Part shown: positions 35,706-46,289 of the stretch, piece by piece | How positions within the stretch are numbered: position 1 is the first letter of the stretch | Layout: each line of letters opens with the position of its first letter | DNA from: Arcuatula senhousia | Taxonomy: Eukaryota; Mollusca; Bivalvia; Mytilida; Mytilidae | DNA: 64,000 nt | Direction: 5' to 3' | Assembly: GCA_963971305.1 (NCBI GenBank) | Contig: OZ020309.1 | Location: forward strand, 7,991,001 to 8,055,000 | The notes under the pieces: generated by a model | Databases searched by the model: none | What the model saw: only the letters and a program-made list of their open reading frames with translations | What the model was told of the DNA's origin: nothing | Program-made: the position numbers and the translations under genes

Positions 35706-36412
35706 TCTTATATCTCGGAAACAAACATACGGACCTTTACTTTCCTTTTTGTCATTTGATTAAAAGGACAATAATCTATCATTTCGATCCTAAATCGTGT
35801 CTTTGATTTCAAAAAAGTTCAGGAGTGACCATACTTAATCCATAAGTTAACGGCCATGTTTTTTTACGAATCAAAAATCCCAACCCCTGGTTCTAACCAT
35901 ACTTTTGTACTTTTTAATTTTCTAAACAAATTTACTAACGGATTAAGGACATTAAGTGATAGCAATTTCGGATCAAGTTTAAGCGAAAAAGCTGTTATAT
36001 TTTTTATACCCAAAGCCAGCTTTCACACAACTTTATCTACATATTTAAGCTTTTACACAACGATTTAACTCGAATGGGTCTCCAAAAACTCATCATTATA
36101 TTTTTTGCATGGTGTGAAGAGGAATAAAGATATTGGTCATGCAAGCGCATGTGTATATTTTCGTTTGTGTATTAAATACTGAGTGGACGGGCAGCTTAAA
36201 AAGGAGGTGTGAGTGTAAGTGAAGCCGGGTGGGAGGAAGGAGGTGGGGTGGGATAGTGGAGTATGGGGGGAAGCCGAAGGAGATTCTTCAATACTAGAAA
36301 TATGTTTGTTAAAACATTCAAGTTGACCTCTTAACTGATCTATCTTCAAATGATATTGTTATCAGGAACATATGTTGTTTCTCCATCCATCCTAGTTAGA
36401 TTAAGCATATAG

Positions 36413-36477
36413 ATCGAGAAGACCAACGAGACAGTTCGAAGAAGCTAAAAGACTAACAGCGCTCTTCACTTGTCAGG
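36413..36477 (+). other. Possible 5'UTR exon of the secreted-protein gene
   Basis: A short stretch less AT-rich than its surroundings ends in TTGTCAG|gtaatt, a good donor. The coding exon at 37740 has a good acceptor but no visible upstream coding exon, so an untranslated first exon here is plausible. The intervening 1.26 kb carries two repeat copies. Inferred from splice signals only. Confidence 0.25.
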
Positions 36478-36949
36478 TAATTTCATTTTAAACTTTGAAC
36501 CAAGGGAAAAAAAAGAAGATTCAGAAGAAACAATAATATGCAAGAAAAATTGAAATCTACTGAGTAAATGAAATGATTAAATAAGGAATGATTAAAAACA
36601 AAAAAATGGTAATAGTAAAAAACAATTACAAAATTACAGATCACACTTCATTGTTGAAAATTGTAAGGTCGTTCCCTTTCTTAAGTGTACATGTTACTTT
36701 ATATTGGACATTCCTTCTGCACCTACATATTTATTGGGTATATAAGTAAATCTGTTTGCATCAATTCAGACAATCGGGTTTTCTAAGGGCAAAGGATTTT
36801 ACTCATCGAAAAGTTGTGGCATTCATAAAAGTTCCGGGCTTTTATACAATTACAAAATTCACAAAAAGCTCAAGAATATGCTCAATGATACTAACGTTGA
36901 CCCTAAAATTTTGGAAATAAAAATCATTATCGATTGCATACAGAGGAAC

Positions 36950-37140
36950 AATAGCGATTTTACATTGGAAAACCGCTGGCGGTGAAGCAGCCTTCAACGA
37001 AGCAAGTAGGCGCTGTTCGCGTTTTGCAATTGGCCCATAGTCTAAAAAATGCAAAACATTGGAACAGAAAAGATCAAAAATACAAGTCCAAACAAAAGCT
37101 TTGTCAGAGATATCTGGATATAAGTATAAACAGGCAAACA
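36950..37140 (-). repeat. Dispersed repeat family b, minus partial copy
   Basis: Inverse of the 3335-3600 copy: 'aaaccgctggcggt', 'gccttcaacga' and 'ttgcaattggcccatagtct' in reverse order. It lies in the presumed intron of the secreted-protein gene. Confidence 0.55.
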
Positions 37141-37360
37141 ATCTAAAGAGTATAGGCTAGATATTGTATACCACTTTTTCCCCACCAGTTCAAATTTTCT
37201 TTTAAAATTTTTACATAATACCCAAATATGAAAATTCGTACCCATTTTCGGCCTTTTGATGATAAAATCAAGTCTCGGGTTAGGAATCACGAACAATGCG
37301 GGTTAGTTTTTTAATGTAGGTACATTTATCCGTAACGTAAAAAAAACGATCAAGGAAGCA

Positions 37361-37690
37361 GAGGTACCAATGGGGTATCCGAATGTCAAAAGTCCGAAAG
37401 GGCAGAGACTAAACCAGTAAACACAAACAAGAACGGGACAAAAACAGACAACACGTAAAACATGGAAACACAAAACAACTGAATATCAATTAACAACGCG
37501 AACTCCAGTCGAAACAAGAGTGAACTCAGGTGCTCCGGAAGAGTAAGCAGTTCCTGCTTGCTATAGCACACCCGTCGCGTTGCCAATAGTCCATTCAGCG
37601 TGTCAAATCCAGTAAAGGAAGACAAAACAACACCCTATGACAAACCAACATCTGCACTCATCTGAGATCAAGATCAAGAAATTACAACAA
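37361..37690 (-). mobile_element. Retroelement tail (family a), minus copy
   Basis: Reads (inverse) 'ggtaccccattcggatg', 'gacttttgac', 'gcgttgttaattgatattc', 'gagcacctgagttcactc' and 'gcaggaactgcttactc'. It ends just before the pyrimidine tract of the secreted-protein exon acceptor. Confidence 0.65.
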
Positions 37691-37746
37691 ACAACTTGCT
37701 AATATTCAGGGGTTTTTTGTTTTGTTTTTTTTGTTTCAGCAGCGAA

Positions 37747-38520
37747 ATGGAGTGGACTATTATCTGGCTTTGTCTGGCGGCTTCGGTTTCAACCGAATTG
37801 ACCGGTCGTGAAAAAAGAAGCACAGCTACGAATATTCAGCATGGTTTACAACTTATGAACAGTTTAGGAAGCTATATCCAGCGCCATGACTTTGCACACA
37901 CACATTCCACTCTGACCTCCTCACTCTCGGCATATTTAGGCATCGTTGGACCGTTGATGAGTTTCCTTGCTGCTCATCACACTGCATCTGCAGAAGTTAA
38001 TGCTATTAAAAGTTTGGCTACATCTGTAGATCATCACTTGGATTATGTCGATCCGAACTTCAGCAAAGTCATGCATAGCCTATCAGTAAGCAATGCTAAC
38101 GTGCGAGTCCATCTTCTTCCATTGGAGCAGAAAATCCATGCTGTTAATTCGGCGCTTGAAAATATGTACAAACATCCAAGTCAATACAGTCAATACAGCA
38201 AAGTGTATAAGGCTACATACCAGTCGGACTACACTAATAGTGGTGCCAAACTGTACAATATGGTTAGCGGTACTAGTGTTTTTGGAGGAAGCATTTTTCA
38301 CACGGTAGAAACAACAAGCAACCATAGACGCGCGGACTGTCGTGCTTTTATGTTTGGGGTTTTGCGATTACTAATTCAGGCCGCAAGAGAGGAAATGGCT
38401 TATCATCATGTCATAGGATCACCCGCTTCCATTGTAAATAGCTACAAACAGCAATGGATAAGTCATATGGCTAACGTCAACCAGAAAATGATGGCCACTG
38501 ATAAAACATGTAATAAATAA
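37747..38520 (+). CDS. Secreted helical protein, rapunzel / cephalotoxin-like family (tentative)
   Basis: One open frame of 257 codons, TAA at 38518. The ATG at 37747 gives a good signal peptide (MEWTIIWLCLAASVS) followed by a dibasic GREKRS site. An in-frame upstream ATG at 37696 lies before a strong acceptor (pyrimidine tract, cag at 37737-37739) and is probably intronic. The body is mostly amphipathic helix. The C-terminal part has a spaced pattern (YKATYQSDYTNSGAKLYNMV, then FGGSIFHTV, CRAFMFGVLRLLIQAAREEM, then AYHHV, then a Trp and VNQKM). I recognise this pattern from fish rapunzel proteins and invertebrate cephalotoxin-like proteins. Only two cysteines follow the signal. Whether it forms pores or acts structurally cannot be told. 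The fold-family call is inference; the gene itself is well supported by the long frame in AT-rich DNA. Confidence 0.7.
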   Translation: MEWTIIWLCLAASVSTELTGREKRSTATNIQHGLQLMNSLGSYIQRHDFAHTHSTLTSSLSAYLGIVGPLMSFLAAHHTASAEVNAIKSLATSVDHHLDYVDPNFSKVMHSLSVSNANVRVHLLPLEQKIHAVNSALENMYKHPSQYSQYSKVYKATYQSDYTNSGAKLYNMVSGTSVFGGSIFHTVETTSNHRRADCRAFMFGVLRLLIQAAREEMAYHHVIGSPASIVNSYKQQWISHMANVNQKMMATDKTCNK

Positions 38521-38939
38521 CATTTTTTAAAACAGTAAAAAACGCAAATGTAAAAACAAGTATCAATATTTTCCCTCGCCCTGAAAGTTTACCGATAACA
38601 TAAATTTGACTGCCCTTTTCGACGCATATGGGCCTTACATGTTGGTATTCAACTCATGCCCTTTGTTTAAAATATTTGAAGCTGGTTTTCTATAATGGCA
38701 TTATTCTTGAATTTGTTTGCTTTAAAAACTATTGATATAAAAATCAGACTTCGAATTTCATTTTTATAAGGTAGTGAGGTTGGTTAATTTAGAAAAATCG
38801 TAGCTATGAACAGTTTGAAAGTATTTCCAAATGCATAAAGTTTGTTCGTGACATGTATATAATTTGAAATGCTAAAAAAAATATTCAAAGCCTTGTCGCG
38901 GTATTAAATAATGAATTCCTAATAGTCAAACCGGCGAGA

Positions 38940-40090
38940 AAGCTAGAAATTTATAAAGAAGCAATGAGGCACCAATGGGATATTCGAGTGTCAAAAGTCC
39001 GAAAGTGCAACGACAAAACCAGTAAAAACGAACAAGAACAGCACGAAGAAACACAAAACACAAAATCAACCGAACGGAAATCAACAACGTGAACTCAAGT
39101 CGTAACAAGAGTGAACTCAGGTGTAAGCGGTTCCTGCCTGCCATATCACACCCGTCGTGCTGCTATTTTCCAATTCAGTGTGTCAAATCCGGTAAAGGAA
39201 TACAAAACTCTACGACAAACCAACATCTGCACTCATTTGAGAGACAGAAATCCCATATTTGTCTACGAGTGCACGGTGTCTACCGTAAAATTTCTTGAGT
39301 GAAGACGATTGGAGAGTTGAAGTCATCACGTTTGTCATAGAGCTTTGATCTAAGTCTTTCTTGAGAGTCAATTTCAAGTTGTAGATCTAAATATGAAGTA
39401 GACTTCCTTGATTCCGCTGTCCTTTATCTCAAGTTCCTGGAGATGAATGAGATGGAGAAAGTCACCAAATCGAGAATTGTTCAGTGAAAGGACATCATCA
39501 ATATAACAGAACGTGAGGTTAAAAGAGAGAGCTAGTCTACGATCTTTTTTGTCTAGAAGAGATTGTAAGAAGTCTGCTTCAAATGAATCAAGAAACAAAT
39601 CAGCAAGCAAAGGTGCACAAATTGTGCCCATTGGAATCCCTATTATCTGCTGAAAAACACGTCAACCACATATTGGTTGGGAAAACCTTCTTGACATCAT
39701 CAATATAACAGAACGTGAGGTTAAAAGAGAGAGCTAGTCTACGATCTTTTTTTGTCTAGAAGAGATTGTAAAAAGTCTGCTTCAAATGAATCAAAAAACA
39801 AATCAGCAAGCAAAGGTGCACAAATTGTGCCCATTGGAATCCCTATTATCTGCTGAAAAACACGTCAACCACATATTGGTTGGGAAAACCTTCTTGACAT
39901 CATCAATATAACAGAACGTGAGGTTAAAAGAGAGAGCTAGTCTACGATCTTTTTTGTCTAGAAGAGATTGTAAAAAGTCTGCTTCAAATGAATCAAAAAA
40001 CAAATCAGCAAGCAAAGGTGCACAAATTGTGCCCATTGGAATCCCTATTATCTGTTGAAAAACACGTCAACCACATATTGGTTGAAGCCA
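38940..40090 (-). mobile_element. Reverse-transcriptase retroelement remnant with tail
   Basis: Minus strand. The RT core (MGTICAPLLADLFLDSFEAD, FCYIDDVLSLN) carries the YIDD catalytic box. It is followed by LDLQLEID / KLYDKRDDFN and, after a deletion, KFYGRHRALVDKYGISVSQM. The family a tail then runs to 38940. The 5' part is replaced by a 203-bp tandem triplication. The RT resembles a class common in mollusc genomes, perhaps Penelope-like; the class was not settled. Confidence 0.7.
39491..40090 (-). repeat. 203-bp tandem triplication of the RT catalytic core
   Basis: 'gacatcatcaatataacaga' recurs at 39491, 39693 and 39896, a period of 202-203 bp. The units are nearly identical, differing by single bases and a T-run length. 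Each unit carries the MGTICAPLLADLF-to-YIDDV segment and an upstream piece, so YIDD is present three times. The period is not a multiple of three throughout, so the frame breaks after each YIDDV. Confidence 0.85.
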
Positions 40091-40216
40091 AGATAAAACT
40101 GTTTTGTACGGGTTTTGTGCAATTCAGGTATCCAGTGCATAGTAGGTAATTTATTGAATATTGAATCAAATCGTAGTGCTGTGAGCCTATGATAGCTATG
40201 AAATGATTGTCAATAA

Positions 40217-40512
40217 GGGGACAACCATTTGATTCTGAGGGGGACTGGCAGTTTCGGTCGAGCCAGAATATTTATTTTCAATATTTTCCAGAAAATTTAT
40301 TTTTCGCCGCTTCGCGGCAAGAATATCTATTTTATATATACTTACTATAATATACTATGGGATCTGGGGCCAGATATTTTTTTATTTATTTTATTTATTT
40401 ATTTTATTTTCTTGGGGGTGAGGGCCAGAATATTTATTTTCAGCGATGGCCAGGCCAGAATATCTATTTACAAAAACTGCCAGCCCCCCCTCAGAATCAA
40501 ATGGTCGTCCCC
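40217..40512. mobile_element. 296-bp PIF/Harbinger-type MITE with TAA target duplication
   Basis: Inverted ends of ~32 bp (GGGGACAACCATTTGATTCT and GAGGGGG next to it; the right end is its complement with one or two changes). They are flanked by TAA on both sides (40214-40216, 40513-40515). TWA duplications with G-rich ends are characteristic of PIF/Harbinger. A 144-codon frame across it (40229-40663) is a chance frame. Confidence 0.8.
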
Positions 40513-40747
40513 TAATGCCGACTTTTGTAGATCACCCAGGAATGAAAGAGTCCGATTTTTTTATACCCCAACGTCATACCACTACAACTTTGTTTGCAGC
40601 TTAACCAACTGGGATAAAAACGTTGCGAACCAAGCTGATAAAATTAAACTTGAACTACGGTAGTTTAATTATCTCAGAACCAAGTTAACAAAGCTTTGAC
40701 TTTAAATATACATATAAAAGGACACTTAATGCTTAGAAAAACAAACG

Positions 40748-40965
40748 GATGTGCTAAAGCAAACAGGAACTGCTTACTCTTCCAGAGCACATGAGTTTAC
40801 TCTCTCGCTGCTACTTGAGTTTGCGTTGTTCATTGCAATTCATTTATTTTTTGCATTTCTGTGTTTTGTGATGTCTGGGTTTTTTTTGCCTTGTTCTTGT
40901 TGTTTTTTACTGCATGGTTTTGTCTCTGCCCTTTCGGACTTTTGACATTCGGATGACCGATTGGT
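40748..40965 (+). mobile_element. Retroelement tail (family a)
   Basis: 'gtgctaaagcaaacaggaac', 'ttccagagcacatgagtt', 'gacttttgacattcggatga' and 'ttggtacctttt'. 5'-truncated, immediately followed by a second tail copy in the same orientation. Confidence 0.6.
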
Positions 40966-40971
40966 ACCTTT

Positions 40972-41230
40972 TTTGACACACTGAATAGAAAATTAGCAGT
41001 CCGACGGGTGTGCTATAGCAGGCAGGTATCGCTTATTCTTCCGGGCACCTGAGTTCACTCTTGTTACGACTTGAGTTCGCGTTGTTGATGTCTGTTCGGT
41101 TTGTTTTGTGTTTTTATGTATTGTATTTCCTCGTGCTGTTTCGTGTTTCGTGTTCGTGTTTACCGGTTTTTTCGTTGCCCTTTTTGACTTTTGACACTAG
41201 AATGCCCCTTAGGTGTCCTTTGCTTCTTTC
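40972..41230 (+). mobile_element. Retroelement tail (family a), adjacent copy
   Basis: 'gacacactgaatagaaaatt', 'gggtgtgctatagcaggcag', 'gttcgcgttgttgatgtctg' and 'gacactagaatgcccctt'. Head-to-tail with the previous copy but diverged from it, so probably two insertions rather than a recent duplication. Confidence 0.6.
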
Positions 41231-41618
41231 ATGTATTCACTTTAGTATTTTTTTTATGTTTTCACAACCGTGTTGTGTTTTTTATTACTACCCCACCCTG
41301 CGATCACAATGGAAAGAGGGAGTGTTTGAGTTATAAAACTTCGTTTCTTTTGAAATGCCTATAGCAATTAGATCAGGACCATTGCGGTCTCCAATTTCCC
41401 CGGTATTTTCTAGCTGCCTTTGTGTACTTTGTTTTTTTTTGGTTGCCAAAGGCCAGGTGAGCTCATGCCATCACTATGCGTTCGTCGTCGTCCGTCGTCT
41501 GTAAACAATTCCAAAAATCTTTTTGTCTGAAACTACTGAATCAATTTGCCAATTGACTGAAACTCGATAGGGAATGATCAGCTCGTCAAGATCTACCCAC
41601 CCTGAAATTTTGGAGTAA

Positions 41619-43117
41619 GGGAACGGTCATTATTTACTAGTTGGGGGGGGGGGCTGGAAATTTTTCGACCAGATATAGCTTTCCAGAAATTGACCCCCCA
41701 TTTAAATTTCGGAAAAAATTTGACCCACCCCAAAGACAGCTCAAAATTTTTTTTGACGCCCCCCCCCCCCCCAATCTCCACAACAAAATTTTAAGATATG
41801 TATTAGTTTTATTTTACAAAATTGAAAAATGTTAATCACCATTAACTACGTACTTATGTATATTAATTTAAGTAACAGTCTATGTAAGAAGTTGGACAAA
41901 ATTCATAGATGTGGTGGCACACAAAGGAAAACACAAACTTTTGATCATGTAAATTTAAATTATCTAAGTAACACCATTTTGGTATATTAAAGGTCCTGAA
42001 CTTCTGCCTTTTAAATATTGAATTGTTTGAAATTCAGTTTAATTCTTATAACAGTTTTCACATGTCACAGGGGCTTGAATTTTCGTTATTTATATAAACT
42101 ATTATGTTAACTATTAAAAAATATCGACCCCTTACTTTATGAAACCAACATCAAAGGTTGGTTTTAGAGAGTAAGGGGTTGATATTTGGCAGCATTTCAC
42201 GGAGTGAAAATTCGGGTGATAAAATGGCAGGCGGTGAAGAATTTTTCATTAAATTTTTCTCGGCAACTACTTTATCATAACCGCTTAATATTTGGTAAAC
42301 AGTATCAGCATGGGTCATAAAATGCGAGATTCGATTTCAGGTCTGTTGCCCACCTACTTCCTGTATAACGAAATTTTTTACTTTGACAATTTTTTTAAAA
42401 AGATTATATTATATAAATGACCAAACTTCAAGCCCCTGTGTTCCAGATAGGATGAACTCTTGCCATGTTTTCCTATGGATAATCGGTAAAATTTTGCACC
42501 AAAAGGAAGTTAACACTTATTCAAATGTAAAATCTATGCGATAGTTAGAATGACGTGTTTGTATCAAAATGAATGCATCTGAGCCAAAAAAGGTAACAAA
42601 AAATCCAAACCCATCAAAAATCTATAAATATAGATCGCATGATCAATGTTTTTGGCCGATGGGGGGGGGGGGGGGGGGGGTTATTCTGGTATTTTATGAA
42701 GGGGTGTGCACTTTGTAGATTTTAATCCGAACCCGAATCTATCTAATACTATGGAACCTTGGACAATACACCCCTCCACATGAGATTAGATAATAAATAC
42801 AGACCAGAAGATTATAACACTATGTGGTAATGGATTAATTAATTTACTTATCACTGTCCAGTTTATATTTGATCATATATTTAGATATTTAGGCACTGTG
42901 ATTTATTCTAAAACAAACATTAAACATGTTAAATCTAGGAATTCTTCAAGAAATACTGAGAATACATTTTTGATAGTAAAATTGGCAGCATGTAATTTTG
43001 ACCCCCCCCCTAAATTAGACTGGAGAAAAAAATGACCCCCCACAATCGAGACATACAAATTTTTTTGACCCCCCTAAGATTTTCCAGCCCCCCAGCTGAT
43101 AAATAATGACCGTTCCC
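41619..43117. mobile_element. 1.5-kb PIF/Harbinger-type element with TAA target duplication
   Basis: Ends GGGAACGGTCATTATTTA and its complement, flanked by TAA at 41616-41618 and 43118-43120. Subterminal 'ggggggctggaaa' blocks are also inverted. The interior is AT-rich with no transposase frame, so it is non-autonomous. It includes a stretch (42165-42400) related to 56150-56350 and a G20 tract at 42661-42680. Confidence 0.78.
42661..42680 (+). repeat. G20 homopolymer
   Basis: An uninterrupted run of twenty G inside the TAA-flanked element. It could form a quadruplex, and its length is likely variable or poorly sequenced. Confidence 0.9.
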
Positions 43118-43383
43118 TAATTTCAACAAACCCTGTGGAAGGTATTGCCCTCTTCTTGATTTTTTCTGCGTTTTGTACTTATTTCATCTTATATACCTTA
43201 AGAAATATAAAAGGTTAAATGCTTGCTTAAATATTCAGCTAATTGATATCTACGAAATTGTCAGATGACCCCTTGTAGGAGTTATGGCCCATTAAAAGCA
43301 AAAAATGGTGGTTTTTGCCTTATAGATTTTGAAAGATAGTCGATAGAGAAAAGGTTTTTCTCTAATAAATGTTCAGCTAATTG

Positions 43384-43534
43384 GGTGTGTGTGTGTGTTT
43401 TGGTGTTTAGCACCCTTTATCGACGCACCTGTGCCATGTGGGGCGGTCAGTATTTAATGGTGGAGGAAACCGGAGTACCAGGAGGAAACCACCGACCTTG
43501 GGCAGGTAACTGACAAACCTAATCACATACAGTT
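43384..43534 (-). mobile_element. SINE 3' part, split by an inserted repeat
   Basis: Read on the minus strand: 'cagttacctgcccaaggtcg', 'ggtggtttcctcc', 'actccggtttcctccaccat', 'gtgcgtcgataaagggtgct', then a CA/GT microsatellite. This combination is a common mollusc SINE body. The matching tRNA-like head lies 820 bp away, at 44356-44461. Confidence 0.5.
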
Positions 43535-44355
43535 GGGGAAGTCCCTTATCGTCCGTCGTCCGTCGTCAGTCGTTCGTCGTCCGTCCGTTCAACCATTCAA
43601 AAATCTTCTTCTCTGAAACCGCTTGACAGAAAGTGATAAAACTTGGTATGGTTGTTATCTAGGGTGTTCTCTACAAATCATCGTTTCGATTTTTGATTCA
43701 TCAAAAAACATGGCCGCCGTTGCTAAACATAGACCAGGGTGGTCAGACCACTGTTTTTTGCTTGTAAATAAAAAAGTATAAGAGATTGATGAAATATGAT
43801 GCCTCCCTACTGTTTCAGCATCAAAAGCTAGATACAAATGTCTTTACTCAGTCGAAGTTGTCAGATGACCCCGTATAGGGGTTACGGACCTTTAAAGGTG
43901 AAAAATAGCATTTTTTTCATGTTTTTGGCCTGTAGAATGAAAACTATAGCAGATAGAGAAAAGTTGTTGCTTGTTTAAATGTTCTGCTCATTAAGCTCTA
44001 CAAAAGTCTTTATAGGTTTGATGTTGCCAGATGACCCCGTATAGGGGTTACAGCCCCTAAAAGCCGGAAAACTATACCAGATAGAGAAAAAGCTGTTGCT
44101 TGCTTTAATAAATTATGTTCATTAAGCTAGATACAAAAAAATCCATAAAAATTGAAGTTGTCAGATGACCCCTTACAGGGGTTACAGCCTCTAAAAGGCG
44201 ATAGTGTTTTTTTGTCTATAGAATGAAACTATTGCAGATAGAGAAAAGCTGTTTCTTGCTTTAACATGCAGCTTAAAATTTAGCTATACAAAAGTCTTCA
44301 TAGGGTTGACATCAAGACCAGGTGAGCAATGCAGGCTCATGGGAGCCTCTTGTTT
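43535..44355 (+). mobile_element. Repeat family e, inner copy nested in the SINE
   Basis: Starts at 'cccttatcgtccgtcgtccg' and ends 'atgggagcctcttgtttg'. Contains three or more core units ('gttgtcagatgaccccgtat', 'aggggttacagcccctaaaa'). It lies between the two SINE parts, so it inserted after the SINE did. Confidence 0.55.
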
Positions 44356-44461
44356 GTTGAATACAAACGGGACCCGAACACCAGCTTAGAGGTGATCGGC
44401 TTGTGATCAATAATGTGGTATTTAAACCAGCGCCTTAGACCACTCGGCCACCCAGGCCCCC
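44356..44461 (-). mobile_element. tRNA-derived SINE head
   Basis: On the minus strand it begins GGGGGCCTGGGTGGCCGAGT, with an A-box-like TGGCCGAGTGG (44440-44450) and a degenerate B-box (TTCGGGTCCC). This resembles a tRNA-Ser/Leu-type head. It lacks tRNA pairing overall, so it is a SINE and not a tRNA gene. Confidence 0.6.
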
Positions 44462-44892
44462 AGCTAATTGAGATCTACAAAATTGTCCATTAGGTCTAAA
44501 TTGTCAGATGACCCCTAAACTAAAAAAATATTGGGTTTAGCCTTAATTACAGGTATAGATTGTGAGCGATAGAAAATAGGGTAACAGTTTTGCTTGCTTA
44601 AATGTCTAGCTAATTGAGATCTTCAAAATTGTCCATTAATTTGAAATTGTCAGATGACGGCCCCTAGGGGTTATGTCCTGCTTTATGGTGATGGGTATTT
44701 ATAGTCGTGAACAATAGGAGAAACGGGTTTGCTTGCTTAAATGTTCAGCTAATTAAGCTCTACAAAATTGTCCATTAGATTGAAATTGTCAGATGACCGC
44801 TTTATAGGGGTTATGGCCCCGTTCACCCTAAAATAGAGGTTTTGGCCTTGAAGATTGGGAACCATAAGATAGGGAACCGGGTTAGCTTGCTT

Positions 44893-45058
44893 GCAAGGAC
44901 GGCACTGTTCCAGCGACAACAAAGGATACTCTGGAGCAGCTAACACTGGCGGTGGTGTGTCATGGGCTGGACGACCCATGGCACATAGCGAGTCATTAAT
45001 AGTAGATGCAGAGGGGCATTCCCCTATAGTCACGACTATAAATGTCCATCATCATCAT
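44893..45058 (+). mobile_element. Short insert with (CAT)n tail
   Basis: Higher-GC segment from 'ggacggcactgttccagcga' to 'ccatcatcatcat' interrupting the family e core units. The simple-repeat tail suggests a retroposed LINE or SINE end. Low certainty. Confidence 0.35.
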
Positions 45059-45534
45059 TTGCTTGTCCATTAGGCCAAAATGGTCAGATGACCATTATAG
45101 GGGTTACAGCCCATTAAATGCCAAAATAGTGGATTGTACGTGAAAGATTGCGCACCATAAAAGATTGTGCCACACATTTGCTTGCTTAAATGCTCAGCTT
45201 TATAGAGCTTTCCAATTGTTTCAGGTCATGACGGGCTGTTGCCAATGTTAAATATTGTAATATTAAGTCATTAAGGCCAGGTGAGCAATTCATGCTCCTG
45301 GGAGCCTCTTGTTTGTATTTTTTTTGTGATCCTCCTTTATCTGTAAAAAAATTGTGACAGCGTAGAACGTCTTTGTGTCTCAGTCTATATCCAGTCTGAT
45401 TTTTTTTGCGCGCTAAGTATGAGCGTTTTTTGGTTTTTTTTAGACCCAGGAATTTATCACTGGGCTGAATTCAAGCTTTTGAAAATCGACCTCTACTTTA
45501 AAAACCCAGGGGTTTGAATTTAGACCTTAATAAG

Positions 45535-45775
45535 CCAGGAATCTTTTTTGGTTGTATTTGTACTTGTCTTTTTGGTGTTTTCTGTTCCTTGTTTAAGATA
45601 GGGATATATCTGTGACTTATTCAGGACTGGATATAAAACATTTTATTTAGACCATGGGCCAATGGCAGAACTGCTAGCAGCGCCTACTGGTCTCGTTGAA
45701 GGCTACTGGCGGTTGTCCAATGTGGTTTTTCTGAATTGCCGCTTGATTGTGGGTGGGCTGTGTTGCGTACACTTT
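45535..45775 (+). repeat. Dispersed repeat family b, copy 2
   Basis: Same blocks as 3335-3600 ('taagccaggaatctt', 'agaccatgggccaat', 'gttgcgtacactt') in the same orientation. Confidence 0.65.
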
Positions 45776-46129
45776 ATTTTCTACTATCTGCTACATGTGG
45801 GTTTTAGATCACTATAAACCAAGATAATGACTGATATAACCATGCAATGACAGTTCAAATTCGATTTAAAATGACTGATGCAAACTGTTATGTACCTTAA
45901 TTAATCTGTTAAATGCTGATTTTATTTGATGCAATATATTTAGTTATTATCAATTTCTATCTTTTTTACTGTTTTGTTGTTGTTGTCTTTAACTGTAGTA
46001 GACGATGTCAGCTTATATTAGTCAATTTAGTCATTTGTATCAAACATGATATTTACCTTGATTTAAATTTTAACTGTCAGAGGTCAGTCATTATTTAAAA
46101 TGACTCACTAAGAAAAATATATGATGACC

Positions 46130-46289
46130 TATAAAGTTCATGAGATATCTTGTATCTTATTTGTCATGAAAGATATTAGATATCTTATAAACCTTATGAA
46201 TATCAAAGATATGAGATATTTTCAAACACCGAGTTTTAACTTATCAGATATATCTCATCATAACTCAGTTTAGCTTTACTGAGTAAGAT
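46130..46289. repeat. GATATCTTAT-rich cluster, left part
   Basis: Palindromic words AGATATCT, GAGATATC and GATATCTTATAAAC recur many times. The same cluster resumes at 47970-48200, so the retrotransposon between them probably inserted into it. Confidence 0.55.

Larger units (their letters stand above)
41441..45315 (+). mobile_element. Repeat family e, outer copy of a transposon nest
   Basis: Bounded by 'aggccaggtgagctcatgcc' and 'ctcctgggagcctcttgttt'. The tandem core units contain 'gttgtcagatgacc', 'aggggttacggcccc' and 'cagctaattgagatctac'. It is interrupted by the TAA-flanked element (41619-43117), by a tRNA-headed SINE, by a second family e copy inside the SINE, and by a short segment ending in CAT repeats near 44893-45058. 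The same family is at 61333-63145. Confidence 0.65.

Noticed and set aside
37696..37746. Upstream in-frame ATG of the secreted-protein gene
   Set aside because: It precedes a strong pyrimidine tract and AG acceptor, and the added residues (FCFFCFSS) are translation of that tract.
40229..40663. 144-codon frame
   Set aside because: It runs through the TAA-flanked MITE and its AT-rich loop; composition and context are repeat-derived.
44356..44461. tRNA gene (Ser/Leu-like)
   Set aside because: A-box present, but the B-box is degenerate and stems do not pair; better explained as a SINE head.
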